This document shows positions 1 through 10,062 of a DNA stretch of 64,000 nt, piece by piece. Source of the stretch: Pseudomonas sp. Irchel s3h17 (GTDB lineage Bacteria > Pseudomonadota > Gammaproteobacteria > Pseudomonadales > Pseudomonadaceae); assembly GCF_900187505.1 (NCBI RefSeq), contig NZ_FYDL01000003.1:365588-429587 (forward strand), read 5' to 3'. The position numbers and the translations under genes were made by a program. Numbering within the stretch: position 1 is the first letter of the stretch; the number at the start of each line of letters is the position of its first letter. The notes beneath the pieces were generated by a model. The model worked only from the letters and a program-made list of their open reading frames with translations. It ran no database searches and was not told the DNA's origin.

Positions 1-448
1 CGGAAACCAGCCGCAGGTACACGTCGAGGGGCTCGCTACGCTGAGGCAGCGGCACCATGAAGTCGGTGCTGGGCAGCGGACGTTCGGTCAGCGGTTGATC
101 ATTGCCGCTGGTGGTCTGGTCGATCAGCGTGTCGCCGTCCAGAACGTAGAGATCCAGATGCAACAGGTCGGGGGCAAAGATACGCAGCAGTTGTTCGTGT
201 TTGCCAGGGTTGAGCCGAAAGCGCAGCCACAAGGCGCCATCGGGATCGGCGGCGGTGATCTGGTCGGGTTCAATCGGGCTGAATTGGTTGGTGTAGCGCG
301 CCGAGCGAATGTCGCCCAGTTGCAGGGTGCCCTGTTCGTCGAGCAATACCGCCCAGCCACTGCCTTGCGCGACGGCCTGGGCCGGGAGCATGCAGAGCAG
401 GGTCAGCAATGTGACGGTGAGTCCTATGGCGATCCTGAGCCAGCGCAA
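1..448 (-). CDS. retS: RetS hybrid sensor kinase, N-terminal part (runs off the left edge)
   Basis: Only the first ~149 codons are present; the rest lies left of the window. The protein opens with a hydrophobic signal/anchor segment (LTVTLLTLLCMLPAQAVA, about residues 10-27). A periplasmic stretch follows that fits a 7TMR-DISMED2 sensory domain, ending near LPSTDFMVPLPQRSEPLDVY. The start is a TTG at 446-448 preceded by a gaaggga ribosome-binding site; no in-frame ATG lies nearby upstream. In P. aeruginosa RetS is the hybrid kinase that restrains GacS and so sets the switch between acute and chronic lifestyles, and retS sits beside purD there as it does here. Family assignment rests on N-terminal sequence plus synteny; the kinase and receiver domains cannot be seen. 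Confidence 0.85.
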   Translation of the reverse strand, partial: MRWLRIAIGLTVTLLTLLCMLPAQAVAQGSGWAVLLDEQGTLQLGDIRSARYTNQFSPIEPDQITAADPDGALWLRFRLNPGKHEQLLRIFAPDLLHLDLYVLDGDTLIDQTTSGNDQPLTERPLPSTDFMVPLPQRSEPLDVYLRLVS

Positions 449-509
449 GGCGAAATCCCTTCGTAGATTGATGCCAGATTATAACTATGCGCGGCGTTGG
501 AATAATCAG

Positions 510-530
510 GCAAGGGCCCTGGGCCCTTGC
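510..530 (-). terminator. Hairpin after purD
   Basis: A perfect 10-bp inverted repeat (gcaagggccc / gggcccttgc) with a one-base centre lies 17 bp beyond the purD stop and before the retS start. There is no strong T tract, so termination would be weak or Rho-assisted. Confidence 0.45.
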
Positions 531-547
531 TTGGCCGAATGGCTGGC

Positions 548-1843
548 TTATTCCTGATTTTCGCCACGCTCGCGGGCAATGGCGCGGTAGCCAATGTCCT
601 TGCGATAGAAGCAGCCTTGCCAGTCGATCTTCGCGGCCAGCTTGTAAGCCTGTTGCTGGGCCTCATCGACGCTCGCGCCCATGGCAGTGGCGCACAGCAC
701 TCGGCCACCGGCCGTCACCACCTTGCCGTCCTCAAGGGCGGTGCCTGCATGGAAGACTTTGCCTTCCAGTGCTGCGGCTGCATCCAGGCCTTCGATGGCG
801 ATACCCTTGGCGTAGTCGCCCGGATAACCGCCGGCGGCCAGTACGATGCCGACGCTTGGGCGCGGATCCCATTGTGCTTCGACCTTGTCCAGTGCCTGGG
901 CGAGTGCCGCCTCGACCAGCAACACCAGGCTCGACTGCAGGCGCAGCATCACCGGTTGGGTCTCCGGATCACCAAAGCGGCAGTTGAACTCGATGACTTT
1001 CGGGTTGCCCGCTTTGTCGATCATCAGGCCGGCATAGAGGAAGCCGGTGTAGACGTTGCCTTCTTCGGCCATGCCACGCACGGTTGGCCAGATCACCAGG
1101 TCCATGACGCGCTGGTGAACGTCGCTGGTGACGACCGGGGCAGGGGAGTAAGCACCCATGCCGCCGGTGTTCGGGCCGGTGTCGGCGTCGCCAACACGTT
1201 TGTGGTCCTGGCTGGTGGCCATCGGCAATACGTTCTTGCCGTCGACCATGACAATGAAGCTGGCTTCTTCGCCGTCGAGGAACTCTTCGATCACCACGCG
1301 CGAACCGGCGTCACCAAAGGCGTTGCCGGCGAGCATGTCGCGTACGGCATCTTCGGCTTCAGCCAGGGTCATGGCAACGATCACGCCTTTGCCGGCGGCC
1401 AGGCCGTCGGCCTTGATCACGATCGGTGCACCTTTTTCACGCAGGTAAGCCAGGGCTGGCTCGATCTCGGTGAAGTTCTGGTAATCGGCGGTCGGGATCT
1501 TGTGGCGCGCCAGGAAGTCCTTGGTGAAGGCCTTGGAGCCTTCCAGTTGGGCCGCGCCGGCGGTTGGACCGAAGCAGTCCAGGCCACGGGCGCGGAACAG
1601 GTCGACCACGCCAGCCACCAGCGGGACTTCCGGCCCGACGATGGTCAGGGAGACATTCTTCTCGGCAAAGTCAGCCAGTTGCTCAAGCGCCAGGACGTCG
1701 ATGGCGACGTTCTCGCACTTGGCCTCAATGGCCGTGCCGGCGTTGCCCGGGGCAACGAAAACTTTCTGCACGCGCGGATCCTGAGCCACTTTCCAGGCCA
1801 GGGCGTGTTCACGGCCACCGCTGCCAATGATCAAAACATTCAT
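548..1843 (-). CDS. purD: Phosphoribosylamine-glycine ligase (GARS)
   Basis: Catalyses the second step of de novo purine synthesis: ATP-dependent joining of glycine to 5-phosphoribosylamine. The 431-residue length is normal for the family. The N-terminal nucleotide-fold motif GSGGREHALAWK (residues 8-19) is present. So are the ATP-grasp core (VIKADGLAAGKGV, about 140-152; GPNTGGMGAYSP, about 220) and the metal-binding FNCRFGDPETQ near residue 285. It is transcribed in the same direction as purH, separated by a 188-bp gap that contains a large palindrome. The purH-purD pairing is standard in gammaproteobacteria. The start ATG is the only sensible one, just before MNVLIIGSGG. Confidence 0.97.
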   Translation of the reverse strand: MNVLIIGSGGREHALAWKVAQDPRVQKVFVAPGNAGTAIEAKCENVAIDVLALEQLADFAEKNVSLTIVGPEVPLVAGVVDLFRARGLDCFGPTAGAAQLEGSKAFTKDFLARHKIPTADYQNFTEIEPALAYLREKGAPIVIKADGLAAGKGVIVAMTLAEAEDAVRDMLAGNAFGDAGSRVVIEEFLDGEEASFIVMVDGKNVLPMATSQDHKRVGDADTGPNTGGMGAYSPAPVVTSDVHQRVMDLVIWPTVRGMAEEGNVYTGFLYAGLMIDKAGNPKVIEFNCRFGDPETQPVMLRLQSSLVLLVEAALAQALDKVEAQWDPRPSVGIVLAAGGYPGDYAKGIAIEGLDAAAALEGKVFHAGTALEDGKVVTAGGRVLCATAMGASVDEAQQQAYKLAAKIDWQGCFYRKDIGYRAIARERGENQE

Positions 1844-1905
1844 TTCAAAAACCTCGGATGACGCTAATTCTGTTTAGAGCCTAAAGCGCTTTACGCTGTA
1901 GGAGG

Positions 1906-2020
1906 GCGCACTGAAGTCGGTAGATGCAAGGCGGAGTCGGCCTCGATGAGCGGAGTTGCCTTCTGGCAATGAGCATCATCGAGGTCGGCTCCAACGCAGC
2001 AGATGCCGGCTTCAGTGCGG
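1906..2020. repeat. 115-bp nested near-palindrome between purH and purD
   Basis: Three concentric pairs of arms can be read directly. The outer pair is 1906-1920 with 2006-2020 (gcgcactgaagtcgg / ccggcttcagtgcgg). The middle pair is 1933-1949 with 1976-1992 (ggagtcggcctcgatga / tcatcgaggtcggctcc). The inner pair is ttgcc 1956-1960 with ggcaa 1965-1969 around a tttct-like tetraloop. The gaps between arms are symmetric (12 and 13, then 6 and 6 bases). The two imperfections in the middle arm and one in the outer arm are T opposite G, or G opposite T, on the + strand, so they are wobble pairs if + strand RNA is made. In the purH-purD transcript they would be A-C mismatches. Function unknown: a cruciform, an attenuator or an antisense RNA are all possible. 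Confidence 0.8.
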
Positions 2021-2031
2021 CCGTTGTCATA

Positions 2032-3639
2032 TTAGTGACGGAAGTGGCGCATGCCGGTGAAGACCATGGCGATGCCGGCTTCATCGGCAGCCGCAATCAC
2101 TTCATTGTCACGCATCGAGCCGCCTGGCTGGATCACCGCGGTGATGCCGACCTTGGCCGCGTTGTCGATGCCGTCGCGGAACGGGAAGAACGCATCGGAG
2201 GCCATGACGGCGCCCTGTACTTGCAGGCCGGCGTGTTCAGCTTTGATGGCCGCGATACGGGCCGAGTTTACGCGGCTCATCTGGCCGGCGCCGACACCGA
2301 TGGTCTGACGGTTCTTGGCGTAGACGATGGCGTTGGATTTGACGTACTTGGCCACTTTCCAGGCGAAGATCAGGTCGTTGATCTCTTGCTCGGTCGGAGC
2401 GCGCTGGGTCACGACCTTCAGGTCTTCACTGCCGATCATGCCGATGTCACGGCTCTGTACCAGCAAGCCGCCGTTGACGCGCTTGTAGTCCCAGGCAGCG
2501 GCGCGGTCAGCCGACCACTCGCCGCACGCCAGCAGGCGCACGTTGGCTTTCGCCGCCACAATGGCGCGCGCTTCTTCGCTGACCGATGGGGCGATGATCA
2601 CTTCGACGAACTGACGCTCGACGATGGCCTTGGCCGTTTCAGCATCCAGTTCGCGGTTGAACGCGATGATGCCGCCGAACGCCGATTCGGTGTCGGTGGC
2701 GTAGGCCAGTTCGTAGGCCTGGCGGATGCCGCCTTCGGCGTCCGGGCTGACCGCAACGCCGCACGGGTTGGCGTGCTTGACGATCACGCACGCCGGCTTG
2801 ACGAAGCTCTTCACGCATTCCAGCGCCGCATCGGTGTCGGCTACGTTGTTGTACGACAGTTCCTTGCCTTGCAGTTGGGTCGCGGTGGCGATGCCCACTT
2901 CGGCAGGCTTGGCTTCCACGTAGAACGCCGCGCTCTGGTGCGGGTTCTCGCCGTAGCGCATTTCCTGGGCCTTGATGAACTGGCTGTTGAAGGTGCGCGG
3001 GAATTCGCTGCGACCTTCGGTGCTGAGGGTATCAGCGGCCTGGTTCACGGTGCCCATGTAGTTGGCGATCATGCCGTCGTAGGCGGCCGTGTGTTCGAAC
3101 GCCTTGAGCATCAGGTCGAAGCGCTGGGCGTAGGTCAGGCCACCGGCCTTGAGGTTTTCCAGGACGTTGGCGTAGTCGCCGGCATTGACCACGATGGCCA
3201 CGTCCTTGTGGTTCTTGGCTGCCGAGCGAACCATGGTCGGGCCGCCGATGTCGATGTTCTCGATGGCGGTCGGCAGGTCACAGCCCGGCTTGCTGATGGT
3301 GGCTTCGAACGGGTACAGGTTGACCGCGACCAGGTCGATCGGCTTGATGCCATGCTCGTTCATGATGGCGTCGTCGATACCGCGACGACCCAGGATCCCG
3401 CCGTGGATTTTCGGGTGCAGGGTTTTCACCCGGCCGTCCATCATCTCGGCGAAACCGGTGTAATCCGCGACTTCCACAGCGGCTACGCCATTGTCCTGCA
3501 ACAGCTTGAACGTCCCGCCGGTGGAGAGGATCTCGACGCCGAGCGCTTCGAGCTCCCTGGCGAATTCGAGGATCCCGGTCTTGTCGGAAACGCTGATCAA
3601 GGCGCGGCGGATCGGCAGGCGGGTAGTCTGGTCGGTCAT
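2032..3639 (-). CDS. purH: Bifunctional AICAR formyltransferase / IMP cyclohydrolase
   Basis: Carries out the last two steps of IMP synthesis. The start is the ATG giving [22 protein letters not shown], 535 residues, the usual size; a more upstream in-frame codon lacks a ribosome-binding site. The N-terminal IMP cyclohydrolase (MGS-like) domain shows [19 protein letters not shown] and [12 protein letters not shown] within the first 50 residues, plus [14 protein letters not shown]. The C-terminal transformylase domain shows [14 protein letters not shown] and, near the end, [15 protein letters not shown]. It is first of the purH-purD pair and lies directly after the fis terminator, so it probably has its own promoter in the 3640-3671 gap or depends on read-through. 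Confidence 0.97.
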   Translation of the reverse strand: MTDQTTRLPIRRALISVSDKTGILEFARELEALGVEILSTGGTFKLLQDNGVAAVEVADYTGFAEMMDGRVKTLHPKIHGGILGRRGIDDAIMNEHGIKPIDLVAVNLYPFEATISKPGCDLPTAIENIDIGGPTMVRSAAKNHKDVAIVVNAGDYANVLENLKAGGLTYAQRFDLMLKAFEHTAAYDGMIANYMGTVNQAADTLSTEGRSEFPRTFNSQFIKAQEMRYGENPHQSAAFYVEAKPAEVGIATATQLQGKELSYNNVADTDAALECVKSFVKPACVIVKHANPCGVAVSPDAEGGIRQAYELAYATDTESAFGGIIAFNRELDAETAKAIVERQFVEVIIAPSVSEEARAIVAAKANVRLLACGEWSADRAAAWDYKRVNGGLLVQSRDIGMIGSEDLKVVTQRAPTEQEINDLIFAWKVAKYVKSNAIVYAKNRQTIGVGAGQMSRVNSARIAAIKAEHAGLQVQGAVMASDAFFPFRDGIDNAAKVGITAVIQPGGSMRDNEVIAAADEAGIAMVFTGMRHFRH

Positions 3640-3671
3640 CTCAGTTTCCATCAAAAGCAAAGGAAGTCAGC

Positions 3672-3704
3672 AAAAAAGGCGACCGGTTTTACGCGGGCGC
3701 CTTT
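3672..3704 (-). terminator. Rho-independent terminator of dusB-fis
   Basis: Read on the minus strand, a 7-bp stem (aaaggcg 3698-3704 with cgccttt 3675-3681) is followed by an uninterrupted run of Ts. It lies just after the fis stop and before purH, as expected for the end of the dusB-fis operon. Confidence 0.8.
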
Positions 3705-3721
3705 CTGGTTTGATTGAATGC

Positions 3722-4042
3722 TTACAGCAAATCGTACTGCTTGAGTTTCTTGCGCAAGGTGCCACGGTTCAGTCCGAGCATCTCGCTGGCCTTGGTCTGG
3801 TTGCCCTTGACGTAGCTCATCACGCTTTCGAGCAGGGGCGCCTCGACTTCGGAGAGCACCAGGTTGTACACATCCGTGACGGCGGCGCCTTCAAGGTGGG
3901 CGAAATAATTGTGCAGCGCCTTCTCGACACTCCCGCGAAGGGTCTGGCCTTCTTCGCTGGGCGTATTGAGGTGCTGTTTCAAATTCACGTTGTCGCTCAC
4001 GGGTGTTGTTCCACTCACTAAAGTCTCGGTCATCATCGTCAT
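3722..4042 (-). CDS. fis: Fis-family nucleoid protein / transcription factor
   Basis: Small DNA-binding protein that bends DNA and activates rRNA and growth-phase promoters. The 106-residue product starts at the ATG overlapping the dusB stop (ATGA, 4-bp overlap). It ends with the classic C-terminal helix-turn-helix [20 protein letters not shown], the most conserved part of Fis. The dusB-fis arrangement and overlap are conserved in gammaproteobacteria and imply translational coupling. It is relevant to this window because an rRNA operon promoter region lies at the right edge, although the two are far apart. Confidence 0.97.
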   Translation of the reverse strand: MTMMTETLVSGTTPVSDNVNLKQHLNTPSEEGQTLRGSVEKALHNYFAHLEGAAVTDVYNLVLSEVEAPLLESVMSYVKGNQTKASEMLGLNRGTLRKKLKQYDLL

Positions 4043-5049
4043 GCGGCCACCCCTTCTCCGTCCCCTGTCAGGCTCTTGTAACGTTCGGCGAAGAACTCTC
4101 GAACGTTGGCGCATTGTGCTTCCGTACCATCCAAACGATTGAAGTGGGCGCGAAACTCCCTGGCGCCCGGCAGGGTTGCGAGATACCAGCCGACATGCTT
4201 GCGTGCAATGCGTACACCCATGACATCCCCATAGAAGGCATGCAGCGCGGCCAGATGCTCAAGCAGAATACGTTCCACCTCGATCAATTCCGGTGCCGGC
4301 AGTTTTTCACCGGTACGCAGGTAGTGCTCGATCTCACGAAAAATCCATGGCCGCCCCTGGGCGGCCCGGCCTATCAACAGGCCATCGGCCCCGGTCGCGT
4401 CAAGCACGTGCCGGGCCTTTTCAGGCGAGTCGATATCGCCATTGGCAAAGACCGGGATCGACACCGCCTGCTTGATCGCGGCAATGGTGTCGTACTCGGC
4501 TTCACCGGTATACAGGTCGGCGCGGGTGCGGCCGTGCACCGCCAACGCCGTGATGCCTGCCTGTTCGGCGATCTTTGCCACCGTCAGGCCGTTCTTGTTC
4601 GCCCGGTCCCAGCCGGTGCGAATCTTCAGGGTCACCGGCACATCAACCGCAGCCACCACGGCCTGCAGGATCTCGGTTACCAGGTCTTCATCTTTGAGCA
4701 AAGCAGAACCGGCGGCTTTGTTGCAGACTTTTTTCGCCGGACAACCCATGTTGATATCAATAATCTGTGCACCCAGCTCGACGTTGGCCCGGGCCGCATC
4801 CGCCAGCATCTGCGCATCACCGCCGGCGATCTGTACCGAGCGCGGCTCGGGATCACCTTCGTGGACCATGCGCAGACGTGATTTGCGGGTGTTCCACAAG
4901 CTCATGTCACTGGTGACCATTTCCGAGACTACAAGCCCTGCACCCAGTCGCTTGCACAGCTGACGAAAGGGCTGGTCGGTGACGCCCGCCATTGGGGCGA
5001 GAATCAAGCCGTTGTGCAATGTATATGGGCCGATGCGTACCGCCGACAT
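4039..5049 (-). CDS. dusB: tRNA-dihydrouridine synthase B
   Basis: FMN-dependent enzyme that reduces a uridine in the tRNA D-loop. The 336-residue TIM-barrel protein has the N-terminal flavin-binding motif [16 protein letters not shown] (17-32). It has the active-site segment [19 protein letters not shown], with Cys103 as the likely catalytic acid, and KIRTGWD and [13 protein letters not shown] further on. The start has a good ribosome-binding site (caggga, 7 bases upstream). It is the first gene of the dusB-fis operon. Confidence 0.96.
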   Translation of the reverse strand: MSAVRIGPYTLHNGLILAPMAGVTDQPFRQLCKRLGAGLVVSEMVTSDMSLWNTRKSRLRMVHEGDPEPRSVQIAGGDAQMLADAARANVELGAQIIDINMGCPAKKVCNKAAGSALLKDEDLVTEILQAVVAAVDVPVTLKIRTGWDRANKNGLTVAKIAEQAGITALAVHGRTRADLYTGEAEYDTIAAIKQAVSIPVFANGDIDSPEKARHVLDATGADGLLIGRAAQGRPWIFREIEHYLRTGEKLPAPELIEVERILLEHLAALHAFYGDVMGVRIARKHVGWYLATLPGAREFRAHFNRLDGTEAQCANVREFFAERYKSLTGDGEGVAA

Positions 5050-5235
5050 AGGTCTTCCCTGTTGTGGGGTAGGATCATGAGAGTTCGAAAAAGGGTTGGC
5101 ATGATACCCGCTCTCGATGACTGGATAAAGGCTGAACTGGATAAAATCTGAACAGTTAATCCGTTATTGCCAGCAGTTTGACTCGGCTCGCGGGTTGTCG
5201 GAGGGTCGCCATCCACCCGGCGCGACTGAACCGAT

Positions 5236-6492
5236 TCACTCCGGGGAATGAAAGCTGAGGCTGTAATTCACCGCTTTCGGGCCGGGATCGAGGATGTCCA
5301 GGGCGATATGGATCGGGGTTTGCGGGGGCATTTCCGCAAGGTCGGCCAGGTCGCCGTTGAGGTATTCACCCGGTTTGAAGCGACGGCTGGCGATCAAGTG
5401 GCCGTTGAGGTCGGCAAAGCGCAGTTCCAGCAGGGGGAATGGCTGGGAGAAGGGCGCGCGGTTGTAGATGATGGCGTCTACTACCAGGGCACCACTGAAG
5501 TCCGGATGGCTGCGCACCACCAGGTTGCTGCTCTTGATTTTTGCGATGTCGACCTTGGACGGAACGTTGCAGCCAATCTGCGGGCACAGTTGCTGGAACC
5601 AGGGGCGGTACTGGTCATGGCGAGCCAGTTCGTCGAAGTGATGGGCGATGTACTGGCCGGCAAGGGCGGTAGCGGCCAGTAGTACCATCAGGCTCCAGAA
5701 CAGCCGGCGTCCCCAGGGAGAGCGGCGTTGTTGCCAGTCCAGTTGCAGCGGATCGTCGACCAGGTCTCGCAGCACGTCGTCGTGCATGGCCGGCTCGCCT
5801 CGCGCGCGTCGCTTGCGTACGGGTTCGGCTGCCTGCGGGATCGGCTCGGGGTCGTCGTCGGTTGCGCTGAACCGTTCGTGCGAGGCGCTCGGCTCCTCGT
5901 CTTCCTCCTGGGGTTCCAGGCGCAGTGGCGGCGTCTCGGGTTCGTCGTCGAGGTCGACCAGTTCCAGGGACAGGGAAGGTTCAGTGCGTGAAGGCTTTGT
6001 CGGCTCATCTTCGTCCAGCATCCCGCTTGTTGCAGGTGTCGGGGACGTGTCGCTGGACAAGGCGCGTTCCGCTGCAGGCTCGCTGAACAGGCTGTCGGGC
6101 CACGGTGCTTCGCTTTCGTTGGCGTCACGGCGTGCGCTCAGCGAATCTTCCCGGGGCTTGTGCTCCTGGCCAAACTCCTTGGCGGGCTGGATTTCCCGTT
6201 GTTCGAGCTTGGCGAGTTCTTCGTCGAGGTCGAGGTGGTCCAGGTCAAGCTCGGAGGCGGTCCACTGCTTCTGGCTGATGGCCCGTTGCTCGGGTGCCGT
6301 TTCGACCGATGGCGACGAGCTGAGCGCGCTCGCCTGTTCGCCCATGCGTTGCTCGAGCAACTGCCGTGCAGCATTGAACACTTGCAGGCACGAGCCGCAG
6401 CGCACCACACCACGAGCCACGCTCAATTGAGAGTGGCTGACGCGGAAACTGGTCTTGCAATGCGGGCATTGGGTGACGAAGCTATCGGTCAT
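5236..6492 (-). CDS. Zinc-ribbon and DUF3426 membrane protein of unknown function
   Basis: A 418-residue protein built in three parts. The N-terminus is an MJ0042-type zinc ribbon with two CxxC pairs (CPHC at 9-12 and CGSC near 32-35). A long acidic, Pro/Glu/Ser-rich low-complexity linker (about 60-230) follows. A single membrane span (FWSLMVLLAATALAGQYIAHH) leads to a C-terminal DUF3426 domain of about 150 residues. It lies between dusB and prmA exactly as PA4851 does in P. aeruginosa. No catalytic motif is evident. The architecture suggests a cytosolic zinc domain coupled to a periplasmic domain. Its 30-bp gap after prmA suggests co-transcription with prmA. Confidence 0.85.
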   Translation of the reverse strand: MTDSFVTQCPHCKTSFRVSHSQLSVARGVVRCGSCLQVFNAARQLLEQRMGEQASALSSSPSVETAPEQRAISQKQWTASELDLDHLDLDEELAKLEQREIQPAKEFGQEHKPREDSLSARRDANESEAPWPDSLFSEPAAERALSSDTSPTPATSGMLDEDEPTKPSRTEPSLSLELVDLDDEPETPPLRLEPQEEDEEPSASHERFSATDDDPEPIPQAAEPVRKRRARGEPAMHDDVLRDLVDDPLQLDWQQRRSPWGRRLFWSLMVLLAATALAGQYIAHHFDELARHDQYRPWFQQLCPQIGCNVPSKVDIAKIKSSNLVVRSHPDFSGALVVDAIIYNRAPFSQPFPLLELRFADLNGHLIASRRFKPGEYLNGDLADLAEMPPQTPIHIALDILDPGPKAVNYSLSFHSPE

Positions 6493-6522
6493 GCGGCCAT
6501 CCGGAGTCTGCAGAGGCTCATT

Positions 6523-7401
6523 TTAGCGCCGGCGACCGGTAATGCGCACCCAGCCATCGCGATTGGCGATCGGATCCAGGTCAAAGTCCTGGGCGTAAGC
6601 CGCTGCCACTTCTTCGCCTTGTTCGGCGAGGATGCCTGACAGCGCCAGGCGACCGCCGGCCTTGACCAGGCTGGACAGTTGCGGCGCCAGGGAAACCAGC
6701 GGGCCGGCGAGGATGTTGGCCACCAGTACATCGGCCTGAACCTGCGGCAGGTCTTCAGGCAGGTACAGCGGGAACAGCGCTTCGGCGATGTTGTTACGTC
6801 CGGCGTTGTCGCGGGAGGCTTCCAGCGCCTGCACATCGATGTCAGTGCCGACGGCCTGTTTGGCGCCCAGCAGCAACGCGGCGATCGCGAGGATCCCGGA
6901 ACCGCAGCCGAAGTCCAGCACGTTGCAGTCTTTCAGGTCCTGGCCGTCGAGCCATTCCAGGCACAGGGCGGTGGTCGGGTGGGTGCCGGTGCCGAAGGCC
7001 AGGCCCGGGTCGAGCAGCAGGTTGACGGCATCAGGCTCCGGGGCGGCGTGCCAGCTCGGCACGATCCACAGGCGCTGGCCGAAACGCATCGGCTGGAAGC
7101 CGTCCATCCAGCTGCGTTCCCAGTCCTGGTCTTCGATGACTTCGCTGTGATGCTCGGGCAGCGGACTGCCGGTCAGCAGTTCCAGATGGGCCAGCACTGC
7201 AGCGGCTTCGGTGCCGCCTTCGAACAGGGCCAGCAAGTGGGTGTGCGACCACAGCGGGGTGGTGTTGAGTTCCGGCTCGAAGATCGGCTGATCTTCGGCG
7301 TCCATGAAGGTCACCGATACGGCGCCCACTTCAAGGAAAGCGTCTTCATAGGTTTCGGCTTGTTCTGGGCTGATGGCGAGACGGACTTGCAGCCAAGGCA
7401 T
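6523..7401 (-). CDS. prmA: Ribosomal protein L11 methyltransferase
   Basis: SAM-dependent enzyme that trimethylates ribosomal protein L11. The 292-residue product starts at the ATG giving [14 protein letters not shown]; a longer in-frame extension upstream would run through a REP repeat and is not credible. The N-terminal substrate-recognition domain is followed by the linker RLWIVPSW. The methyltransferase core has [22 protein letters not shown], then motif [16 protein letters not shown], and motif [11 protein letters not shown]. All expected motifs are intact. Confidence 0.96.
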   Translation of the reverse strand: MPWLQVRLAISPEQAETYEDAFLEVGAVSVTFMDAEDQPIFEPELNTTPLWSHTHLLALFEGGTEAAAVLAHLELLTGSPLPEHHSEVIEDQDWERSWMDGFQPMRFGQRLWIVPSWHAAPEPDAVNLLLDPGLAFGTGTHPTTALCLEWLDGQDLKDCNVLDFGCGSGILAIAALLLGAKQAVGTDIDVQALEASRDNAGRNNIAEALFPLYLPEDLPQVQADVLVANILAGPLVSLAPQLSSLVKAGGRLALSGILAEQGEEVAAAYAQDFDLDPIANRDGWVRITGRRR

Positions 7402-7520
7402 GGCGGGCACCTTTGAAAAATATTGATTGCAGCCTAGTGGGCTGCGAGAAGCGAGCAAGTTTACGCGAGCGCGGGGCAGATGACGACCGGGTTGGTAGAG
7501 TTCAGGTGTGAACGAAAGAC

Positions 7521-7656
7521 CTGTGGCGAGGGAGCTTGCTCCCGCTGGAGCGCGAAGCGGTCCCAAAACGGCAGGCACGGTTCTGTCTGGTCTGGCCCGG
7601 CTTGATGGTTTTGCGGTTGCTGTGCAACCGAGCGGGAGCAAGCTCCCTCGCCACAG
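7521..7656. repeat. BIME: inverted pair of REP sequences
   Basis: Two REP arms in inverted orientation, ctgtggcgagggagcttgct at 7521-7540 and its complement ending ccctcgccacag at 7656, surround an ~80-bp core. Each arm contains its own ggagcttgctcc hairpin. It fills the gap between prmA and accC together with a terminator, and I see no gene in 7402-7729. Confidence 0.85.
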
Positions 7657-7680
7657 AGATACGGTACGCAGTAATGTCCA

Positions 7681-7707
7681 GATACAACAAAGCCGCCCGA
7701 AGGCGGC
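7681..7707 (-). terminator. Rho-independent terminator of accB-accC
   Basis: On the minus strand a GC stem (gccgcc / ggcggc, 4-base loop ttcg) is followed by tttgttgtat. It lies just past the accC stop. Confidence 0.8.
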
Positions 7708-7729
7708 CTTGTCGCATACCGACTAAAGC

Positions 7730-9088
7730 TTAGTGCTTTTCGCCAGCCAGCTTGTGCTCGAGGTAGTGAATGTTCACGCCCCCTTTGCAGAAGCCTTCGT
7801 CGCGGGTCAGGTCGCGGTGCAGCGGGATGTTGGTCTTGATGCCGTCGACCACGATTTCGTCCAGCGCATTGCGCATGCGCGCCATGGCTTCGTCACGGGT
7901 GGCCCCGTAAGTGATCAGCTTGCCGATCAACGAGTCGTAGTTCGGTGGCACGGCATAACCACTGTACAGGTGCGAATCGACGCGAACGCCGTTGCCGCCT
8001 GGCGCGTGGAAATGCTTGACCGTGCCCGGGCTCGGCATGAAGGTTTTCGGGTCTTCGGCGTTGATCCGGCATTCCAGTGCGTGACCGCGGATGACCACGT
8101 CATCCTGGGTGAACGACAGCTTGTTGCCGGCGGCGATGCTGAGCATCTCCTTGACGATGTCGATGCCGGTGACCATTTCCGATACCGGGTGCTCTACCTG
8201 GACACGAGTGTTCATCTCGATGAAGTAGAAGTGGCCGTTCTCGTACAGGAACTCGAACGTGCCGGCGCCACGGTAGCCAATGTCGATGCACGCCTTGACG
8301 CAGCGGGCGAAGACTTCCTGGCGAGCCTGCTCGTCGATGCCCGGTGCCGGCGCTTCTTCGAGGACTTTCTGGTGGCGACGTTGCAGCGAGCAATCGCGAT
8401 CACCCAGGTGGATGGCATGGCCTTGGCCGTCGGAAAGTACCTGGACTTCCACGTGACGTGGGTTGGTCAGGAATTTCTCCAGGTAGACCATCGGGTTGCC
8501 GAACGCCGCGCCTGCTTCGGAGCGGGTCAGTTGTGCCGAGGAAATCAGGTCTTCTTCCTTGTGCACCACGCGCATGCCGCGACCACCGCCGCCGCCAGCG
8601 GCCTTGATGATCACCGGGTAGCCGACTTCACGGCCGATGCGCAGCGCCGTTTCTTCGTCTTCCGGCAGCGGGCCGTCGGAGCCTGGAACGGTTGGAACGC
8701 CAGCGGCGATCATCGCGTGCTTGGCCGACACCTTGTCGCCCATCAGGCGAATGGTCTCGGCTTTCGGGCCGATGAAGGCAAAGCCGGAGTTCTCGACCTG
8801 CTCGGCGAAGTCGGCGTTTTCCGCGAGGAAGCCGTAGCCAGGGTGAATGGCCGTGGCGCCCGTCACTTCGGCAGCTGCGATGATCGCCGGGATGTGCAGG
8901 TAGGAGTGGGCGGCCGATGCCGGACCGATGCAGACGGATTCGTCTGCCAGGCCCAGGTGCATCAGCTCTTTGTCGGCCTTGGAGTAAACGGCGACGGTCT
9001 TGATGCCCATCTCTTTGCAGGCACGCAGAATCCGCAGGGCGATCTCACCGCGGTTAGCGATCAGAACTTTTTCCAACTTCGCAGTCAT
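7730..9088 (-). CDS. accC: Biotin carboxylase subunit of acetyl-CoA carboxylase
   Basis: Carboxylates biotin on AccB with ATP and bicarbonate, the first half-reaction of malonyl-CoA synthesis. About 452 residues from the ATG giving [19 protein letters not shown]; ggagag lies 7 bases upstream. A TTG 21 bases further up is also in frame but has no ribosome-binding site. The ATP-grasp glycine loop [12 protein letters not shown] is near residue 160, and the active-site segment [14 protein letters not shown] near 290. It follows accB by 17 bp, so the two are an operon (accBC) and end at the terminator at 7681-7707. Confidence 0.97.
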   Translation of the reverse strand: MTAKLEKVLIANRGEIALRILRACKEMGIKTVAVYSKADKELMHLGLADESVCIGPASAAHSYLHIPAIIAAAEVTGATAIHPGYGFLAENADFAEQVENSGFAFIGPKAETIRLMGDKVSAKHAMIAAGVPTVPGSDGPLPEDEETALRIGREVGYPVIIKAAGGGGGRGMRVVHKEEDLISSAQLTRSEAGAAFGNPMVYLEKFLTNPRHVEVQVLSDGQGHAIHLGDRDCSLQRRHQKVLEEAPAPGIDEQARQEVFARCVKACIDIGYRGAGTFEFLYENGHFYFIEMNTRVQVEHPVSEMVTGIDIVKEMLSIAAGNKLSFTQDDVVIRGHALECRINAEDPKTFMPSPGTVKHFHAPGGNGVRVDSHLYSGYAVPPNYDSLIGKLITYGATRDEAMARMRNALDEIVVDGIKTNIPLHRDLTRDEGFCKGGVNIHYLEHKLAGEKH

Positions 9089-9105
9089 CAAAGGCTCTCC
9101 GCGGT

Positions 9106-9561
9106 TCAAACGATGGTGAACAGCGGTTGGTCGTACTCAACCGGCTGGCCGTCTTCGACGAGGATGGACTCGATCACACCGCTGGTTTCAGCTTCGATGT
9201 GGTTCATCATCTTCATGGCTTCGACGATGCACAGGGTGTCGCCTTTTTTCACGCTTTGCCCCACTTCAACGAAGGACGGCGAAGTTGGCGAAGATTTGCG
9301 ATAGAACGTACCCACCATCGGCGAACGGGCAACGGTGCCGTTCAGTACTGGTGCGGCCGGAGCGGCAGGCGCAGCGACTGGAGCCGCAGCGGCAGGGGCG
9401 GCGACAGGCGCTGCCATTGGAGCCGGTGCGTAGTACTGCTGGGCCGGGGTCTTGCTGTGGCGGCTGATGCGTACGGACTCTTCGCCTTCCTTGATCTCGA
9501 GCTCGTCGATGCCGGACTCTTCCAGCAGTTCGATCAGTTTCTTAACTTTACGGATATCCAT
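9106..9561 (-). CDS. accB: Biotin carboxyl carrier protein of acetyl-CoA carboxylase
   Basis: Carries the biotin that shuttles CO2 between AccC and the AccAD carboxyltransferase. The 151-residue product has an N-terminal helical segment ([17 protein letters not shown]). A flexible Ala/Pro linker follows (about 45-72), then the biotinyl domain with the biotinylated lysine in EAMKMMN (Lys117). It is first gene of accBC, 48 bp downstream of aroQ, an order shared with P. aeruginosa. Confidence 0.97.
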   Translation of the reverse strand: MDIRKVKKLIELLEESGIDELEIKEGEESVRISRHSKTPAQQYYAPAPMAAPVAAPAAAAPVAAPAAPAAPVLNGTVARSPMVGTFYRKSSPTSPSFVEVGQSVKKGDTLCIVEAMKMMNHIEAETSGVIESILVEDGQPVEYDQPLFTIV

Positions 9562-9609
9562 GAATCATCAACTCCCAAGGGTCGGTCAGGGGCGTTTAAC
9601 GCTTGTTGT

Positions 9610-10062
9610 TCAAGCCGTTGCCGGTCTTTCAAGCTGTTCCAGGGCGGCCTCCAGGGCCAGTCGATAACCGCTGGCGCCAAGGCCGCAGATCACTCCCACC
9701 GCTACGTCGGAGAAGTAAGAGTGATGGCGGAAAGGTTCGCGTTTGTGCACGTTAGACAAATGCACTTCGATGAATGGGATGCTCACCGCCAGCAGCGCGT
9801 CACGTAATGCGACACTTGTATGCGTAAAAGCTGCTGGATTGATCAGAATGAAGTCCACGCCTTCGTCGCGGGCGGCGTGGATGCGGTCGATCAATTCATA
9901 CTCGGCGTTGCTTTGCAGGTAGAGCAAATGGTGGCCGGCATTACGGGCCCGTTGTTCCAGGTCCTGATTGATCTGGGCCAGGGTCACGGCGCCGTAGACA
10001 CCCGGTTCACGGGTGCCGAGCAGGTTCAGGTTGGGTCCGTGCAGCACCAAAAGGGTCGCCAT
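9610..10062 (-). CDS. aroQ: Type II 3-dehydroquinate dehydratase
   Basis: Third step of the shikimate pathway: dehydration of 3-dehydroquinate. The 150-residue type II enzyme has the N-terminal [18 protein letters not shown] with the active-site arginine and tyrosine. It also has [16 protein letters not shown] (about 75-90) and [17 protein letters not shown] (about 98-114) with the catalytic histidine. A ribosome-binding site (aaggaa) precedes the ATG. It is upstream of accB in the same direction and may be co-transcribed. Confidence 0.97.
   Translation of the reverse strand: MATLLVLHGPNLNLLGTREPGVYGAVTLAQINQDLEQRARNAGHHLLYLQSNAEYELIDRIHAARDEGVDFILINPAAFTHTSVALRDALLAVSIPFIEVHLSNVHKREPFRHHSYFSDVAVGVICGLGASGYRLALEAALEQLERPATA

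Noticed and set aside
1924..3717. A ~600-codon + strand frame opposite purH
   Set aside because: Shadow of purH; Val/Asp/Gly-rich composition with no domain, typical of antisense frames in GC-rich genes.
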